A stretch of 9,040 bases of DNA from contig JBOHVS010000267.1 of assembly GCA_050735975.1 (NCBI GenBank), positions 1 to 9,040 of the forward strand. Reading direction: 5' to 3'. Positions 5,533 through 9,040 of this stretch are shown here, piece by piece. The DNA comes from DATMBL01 sp050735975. GTDB lineage: Bacteria; Desulfobacterota; Binatia; UBA9968. The stretch's first letter is position 1. Every line of letters starts with the position of its first letter. The position numbers and the translations under genes are program-made. The notes under the pieces are model-generated. The model saw nothing but the letters and a program-made list of their open reading frames with translations. It ran no database searches and was not told the DNA's origin.

Positions 5533-7782
5533 TTACAGCCTAACTTTATTCAGGCGTAAAGCATTCGTTATGACCGAAACCGAGCTAAACGTCATCGCTG
5601 CGCTCGCGATCATCGGGCTAAGCAGGAGGCCGAAAAACGGATAGAGAATCCCCGCCGCAATGGGGACACCGAGGATATTGTAGATAAATGCAAAGAAGAG
5701 ATTCTGCCTGATGTTGCGCATGGTGGCTTGACTCAGCCGCCTGGCGTTCACGATCCGGCGGAGATCGCCTTTCACGAGAGTCACACCCGCGCTTTCGATA
5801 GCCACATCGGTCCCAGTCCCCATCGCAATCCCCACGTGCGACTGCGCGAGCGCCGGCGCGTCGTTGATGCCGTCGCCCGCCATAGCGACTATACGCCCTT
5901 TGGATTGAAGTCGTTTGACGACGGCGCTCTTCTCGTCCGGCAAAACTTCGGCGTGCACTTCGTCGATTCCCAGCTTGCGTGCCACTGCCTCGGCTGTTGC
6001 CCGGCCGTCGCCGGTCAGCATGACGATACGGATGCCATCGCCATGCAGCAGCCGAATGGCATCAGCGGTCGATTCCTTAATGGGGTCGGACACAACGATC
6101 AGACCTGCCGGTTGTTTCTCAACGGCAACGAACATTACCGTCTGACCTTCGGCTCGTAACCGATCCGCCCGCTCAGTCAATACCCCTGGCTCTATTCCCA
6201 ACTGCTCGAATAGCTTCATATTCCCGAGCGCTACCGTCTTGCCTTCCACGAACCCGACAATGCCCTTGCCGGTAAACGATTGGAAACCCTGAGGTTCGGA
6301 CAATCTTAACTCTCTTTGCTGCGATCCAGCCACGATCGCGCCGGCCAGCGGATGCTCACTCGCCTTCTCGAGGCTCGCCGCCAGTCGAAGGATCTCGGAC
6401 TCACTGCCGCCGTCCGGGACTACGACGGATGCGAGACGGGGCTTGCCCTCGGTCAGAGTCCCGGTCTTATCGACGACCAACGTATCGACCTTCTCCAGGA
6501 TCTCCAGCGCTTCTGCGTTCTTGATCAGCACACCCGCCGTCGCGCCGCGGCCGGTTCCGACCATGATAGACATCGGCGTCGCAAGGCCAAGCGCACAGGG
6601 ACAGGCAATGATCAGCACGGCAACCGCGTTGACCAGCGCGTAAGCCAGCCGCGGCTGGGGGCCAACGATGGACCAGATGATAAAGGTCACGACCGCAACC
6701 GCGACCACAATCGGGACAAAATATCCGGAAACGACATCCGCGAGTCTTTGAATCGGAGCGCGGCTCCTCTGCGCCTCGCTGACCATGCGTACGATCTGCG
6801 CCAGCAAGGTCTCGCTCCCCACCCGTTCGACCCGCATCACGAAACCGCCCGTTCCATTTACTGTACCGCCGGTGACGCGGCTGTCTTTACTTTTCTCTAC
6901 CGGCACCGGCTCGCCCGTCACCATCGACTCGTCAACCGAGCTTTCCCCCTCGATAACGACGCCATCGACGGGCACCTTCTCCCCGGGCCGGACGCGCAGC
7001 GAATCGCCCACTTTCAACCGTTCCACTGGAACGTCTTGCTCAGTACCATCGGCTTGAATGAGACGCGCCGTTTTGGGGGCAAGCCCCAGCAAGGCTTTGA
7101 TTGCGCTGCTCGTCCGGCTGCGGGCCCGCAACTCCAGCACCTGGCCTAAGAGAACCAGTGTGGTGATAACGGCGGCCGCCTCAAAATAAACCCCGACCTC
7201 GCCGCTATGGTCCCGAAATGAACCGGGAAAGATGTCCGGGAACAACGTGGCTATAACACTGTAACCATAGGCAGTCCCAACCCCGATTCCGATCAACGTG
7301 AACATGTTCAGACTGCGATTGACAATCGAGGACCATGCGCGCTGAAAAAACGGCCAACCGCACCAGAGGACGACCGGGGTCGACAGAATAAATTGAATCC
7401 AAGTTAAGGCCCGCGGTGAAAGAATTCCATGCAGCGGCCGCCCTGGTAACATGTCCGACATAGCCAAGAGCAGTACCGGCACCGAAAGCGCGACGGCTGC
7501 CAAGAACCGCCGGGTCATATTTTCCAGCTCGGGATTTTTCTCTTCCTCGAGGCTAATCGTCCTCGGCTCCAGTGCCATGCCGCAGAGCGGACAGGCCCCC
7601 GGCTCATCCCGGACGATCTCCGGATGCATAGGACAGGTATATTCAACCCTGGTCGCGGAAGGTGTAACCGCTAGAGGCTCAAGGGCCATACCACACTTCG
7701 GGCAAGCGCCTGGTTCCGGCTGCCTGACTTCGGGATCCATCGGGCAGGTGTAGACTTTGTCACTCTTGACAGCACGAAGCAT
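5533..7782 (-). CDS. copA: Cu+/Ag+-type P1B ATPase with two Cys-rich N-terminal metal-binding modules
   Basis: This 749-aa pump should export Cu+ (or Ag+) from the cytoplasm using ATP. Two tandem heavy-metal-binding modules of the YTCPMHPE...PGACPxCGMALEP type lie at residues 11-36 and 48-73, with cysteines C13/C27/C30 and C50/C64/C67. They take the place of the usual HMA (MxCxxC) domains, none of which is present. The core has eight predicted membrane helices (about 90-215, 350-402, 690-745), the actuator motif TGEP (289-292), and the membrane motif C394-P-C396. The phosphorylated D438 is in DKTGT, followed by SEHPLAG (H477-P478), TGD (590-592) and GDGINDAP (636-643). Helices 7 and 8 carry Y701-N702 and M730xxS733S734, the Cu+/Ag+ (P1B-1) signature. 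The ATG at 7782 has only a weak ribosome site. It starts 24 nt after the beta-CASP gene, so coupled expression is likely. No copper sensor or chaperone is in the window. The silver/copper split cannot be read from sequence. Confidence 0.93.
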   Translation of the reverse strand: MLRAVKSDKVYTCPMDPEVRQPEPGACPKCGMALEPLAVTPSATRVEYTCPMHPEIVRDEPGACPLCGMALEPRTISLEEEKNPELENMTRRFLAAVALSVPVLLLAMSDMLPGRPLHGILSPRALTWIQFILSTPVVLWCGWPFFQRAWSSIVNRSLNMFTLIGIGVGTAYGYSVIATLFPDIFPGSFRDHSGEVGVYFEAAAVITTLVLLGQVLELRARSRTSSAIKALLGLAPKTARLIQADGTEQDVPVERLKVGDSLRVRPGEKVPVDGVVIEGESSVDESMVTGEPVPVEKSKDSRVTGGTVNGTGGFVMRVERVGSETLLAQIVRMVSEAQRSRAPIQRLADVVSGYFVPIVVAVAVVTFIIWSIVGPQPRLAYALVNAVAVLIIACPCALGLATPMSIMVGTGRGATAGVLIKNAEALEILEKVDTLVVDKTGTLTEGKPRLASVVVPDGGSESEILRLAASLEKASEHPLAGAIVAGSQQRELRLSEPQGFQSFTGKGIVGFVEGKTVALGNMKLFEQLGIEPGVLTERADRLRAEGQTVMFVAVEKQPAGLIVVSDPIKESTADAIRLLHGDGIRIVMLTGDGRATAEAVARKLGIDEVHAEVLPDEKSAVVKRLQSKGRIVAMAGDGINDAPALAQSHVGIAMGTGTDVAIESAGVTLVKGDLRRIVNARRLSQATMRNIRQNLFFAFIYNILGVPIAAGILYPFFGLLLSPMIASAAMTFSSVSVITNALRLNKVRL

Positions 7783-7805
7783 ATGAGATCTTTTTGAGCA
7801 GCCTG

Positions 7806-9040
7806 CTATGACAGCACGACTTTGTCGCCATACTTCGGTATTTCAACCCGCCACCTGAATTTTTGCCGGAGTATGTCAGCCAACACCGCCGCTGCCGCCG
7901 CTCCTCCATGAATGATGTAGGTCTTTTTTGGAGGCTCCTCGAATCCTTTCAACCAACGCAAAATCTCCGACTGGTCGGCATGAGCGGAAAAACCATCGAT
8001 CGTTTTGATCTTGGCCCGCACCGCAATCGCCTGGCCGAACATCTTGATCTCTTTGGCTCCGCCCTGCAGGGAGCGCCCGCGCGTCCCTTCCGCTTGATAA
8101 CCGACAAAAAGCACCGTTGTTTTCGGGTCGGGTAATCGCTGGCGCAAGTGATGAAGGATTCTACCGCCCGTCGCCATCCCGCTCGAGGTCAGTAAAATAA
8201 AGGGACCCCTCAAATGGTTGATCGCTTTGGACTCCTCTTGGGCGCGATGAACAAAGAAGCGACGGCTACACAGAGGGCAGGCCTCTTTGTCCGTTAACAG
8301 TTTCATATCGAGGTCGTGTTCATCCGGGTGATCGCAATAGATTTCATTGGCGTTGATGGCCATAGGACTATCCACATGGACGGGCAGCGCGGGAATCTTT
8401 TCTTCGTCTTCGAGCTTACGAATGGAATAAATCAGTTCCTGCATTCTGCCGACCGCAAAAGACGGGATGATCAGGCAACCCGCCTCATCTGCGACTGCAT
8501 TGATCGACTTCGCCAGCTCGGCTTCGGGATTCGCCGGATGAATTCGATCGCCGTACGTCGATTCCACCATGAGCCAATTGGTATTCCTTATCGGGTCGGG
8601 ATCTTTCAGAATCGGCCGGCTATAGCGGCCGAGGTCTCCGGAATCGACCAGATACTGTTTTTTGCTCCCAACGCCGTAACTGATGCGCGCCGCGGCTGCG
8701 CCCAGAATGTGACCGACGCGAGTAAAACGCAGCCACATACCGCCCCCCAGCTGGACCTCGTCGCCGGTTCTCGTCGGTCTCAGCAACTGCAGCGCCCGCT
8801 CCGCGTCTTGGACTGTATAAAGGGGTAAGGCGGGTTGGTGCTTCGAGTAACCGTGTTTGTTCGCGTAGCGCGCTTCTTCTTCCTGGAGATGCGCTGAATC
8901 CAGCAGCATTATTCGGAGCAAATCGCAGGTCGCCGGGGTCGCATAGACCGGGCCACGAAATCCTCTACCCACGAGGCGCGGTAAATAGCCGGAATGGTCG
9001 ATATGGGCATGGGTCAAAACAACCCCGCCCAGTTTATCGA
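7806..9040 (-). CDS. Beta-CASP metallo-beta-lactamase (CPSF/Ysh1-like), 5' end cut by window
   Basis: The frame is open to the window edge: DKLGGVV precedes the LTHAHIDHSG motif, so the TTG at 9017 is not the real start. About 410 codons are visible, and homologues are typically about 450-470 aa, so roughly 50-60 N-terminal residues are missing. Counting from the first full codon (9036-9038), the zinc-site motifs are HAHIDH (10-15), GH at H110 and D132 in LVDSGD. The beta-CASP motifs are E159 (VESTYGD), H353 (FSAHAD) and H377 (YIIHGG). This marks a KEGG K07576-type enzyme, a fold used for RNA cleavage and 3'-end or exonuclease processing; the bacterial function is poorly known. The usual HGE after motif C is HGG followed by an alanine run. 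A CPLC pair (254-257) lies in the beta-CASP lobe. It is the first gene of the probable unit with the copper ATPase. Confidence 0.9.
   Translation of the reverse strand, partial: DKLGGVVLTHAHIDHSGYLPRLVGRGFRGPVYATPATCDLLRIMLLDSAHLQEEEARYANKHGYSKHQPALPLYTVQDAERALQLLRPTRTGDEVQLGGGMWLRFTRVGHILGAAAARISYGVGSKKQYLVDSGDLGRYSRPILKDPDPIRNTNWLMVESTYGDRIHPANPEAELAKSINAVADEAGCLIIPSFAVGRMQELIYSIRKLEDEEKIPALPVHVDSPMAINANEIYCDHPDEHDLDMKLLTDKEACPLCSRRFFVHRAQEESKAINHLRGPFILLTSSGMATGGRILHHLRQRLPDPKTTVLFVGYQAEGTRGRSLQGGAKEIKMFGQAIAVRAKIKTIDGFSAHADQSEILRWLKGFEEPPKKTYIIHGGAAAAAVLADILRQKFRWRVEIPKYGDKVVLS

Noticed and set aside
9015..9017. TTG at 9017 as the start of the beta-CASP gene
   Set aside because: The frame continues upstream as DKLGGVV, the conserved strand leading into the HxHxDH motif, so the gene is truncated by the window edge.

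Overview
The window looks like chromosomal DNA from a GC-rich, free-living bacterium with roomy, repeat-rich spacers. I cannot name the taxon. The proteins are widely distributed families. The spacers carry three kinds of palindromic repeat that resemble dispersed repeats of large soil or environmental genomes (Acidobacteriota- or Proteobacteria-like), but this is only an impression. No rRNA, tRNA, CRISPR array, integrase or recognisable transposase is visible.

Layout. 1-285: no recognisable gene. 286-1728 (-): a two-HKD cardiolipin synthase. 1729-1956: spacer with a weak cls promoter candidate and an imperfect hairpin made of repeated CGCAAAG-like units. 1957-3816 (-): an NhaA-type Na+/H+ antiporter fused at its N terminus to a DsbA-like thioredoxin domain. 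3817-4334: divergent spacer with a candidate extended -10 promoter and an overlapping leader ORF for nhaA, a weak rightward promoter candidate, and a nested palindromic element of about 140 bp ending just before the next gene. 4335-5033 (+): a pirin-family cupin with complete metal ligands. 5034-5532: convergent spacer with a long AT-rich inverted repeat, a tandem 12-mer and a GC-rich hairpin. 5533-7782 (-): a Cu+/Ag+-type P1B ATPase with two N-terminal Cys-rich metal-binding modules. 7806-9040 (-): a beta-CASP metallo-beta-lactamase whose 5' end lies outside the window.

Gene relationships. The beta-CASP gene and the copper ATPase are 24 nt apart on the same strand and are probably co-transcribed from a promoter beyond 9040. 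The nhaA and cls genes share a strand but are 228 bp apart, with a repeat hairpin and a possible cls promoter between them. All the membrane proteins fit envelope and ion homeostasis (Na+/H+ exchange, cardiolipin synthesis, metal efflux), but the window shows no evidence of one dedicated pathway.

The points most worth a second look are the DsbA-NhaA fusion with its out-of-frame leader ORF, the palindromic element beside the pirin gene, the long AT-rich inverted repeat, and the pairing of an RNA-processing-type nuclease fold with a copper pump. I found no convincing new multi-gene system.
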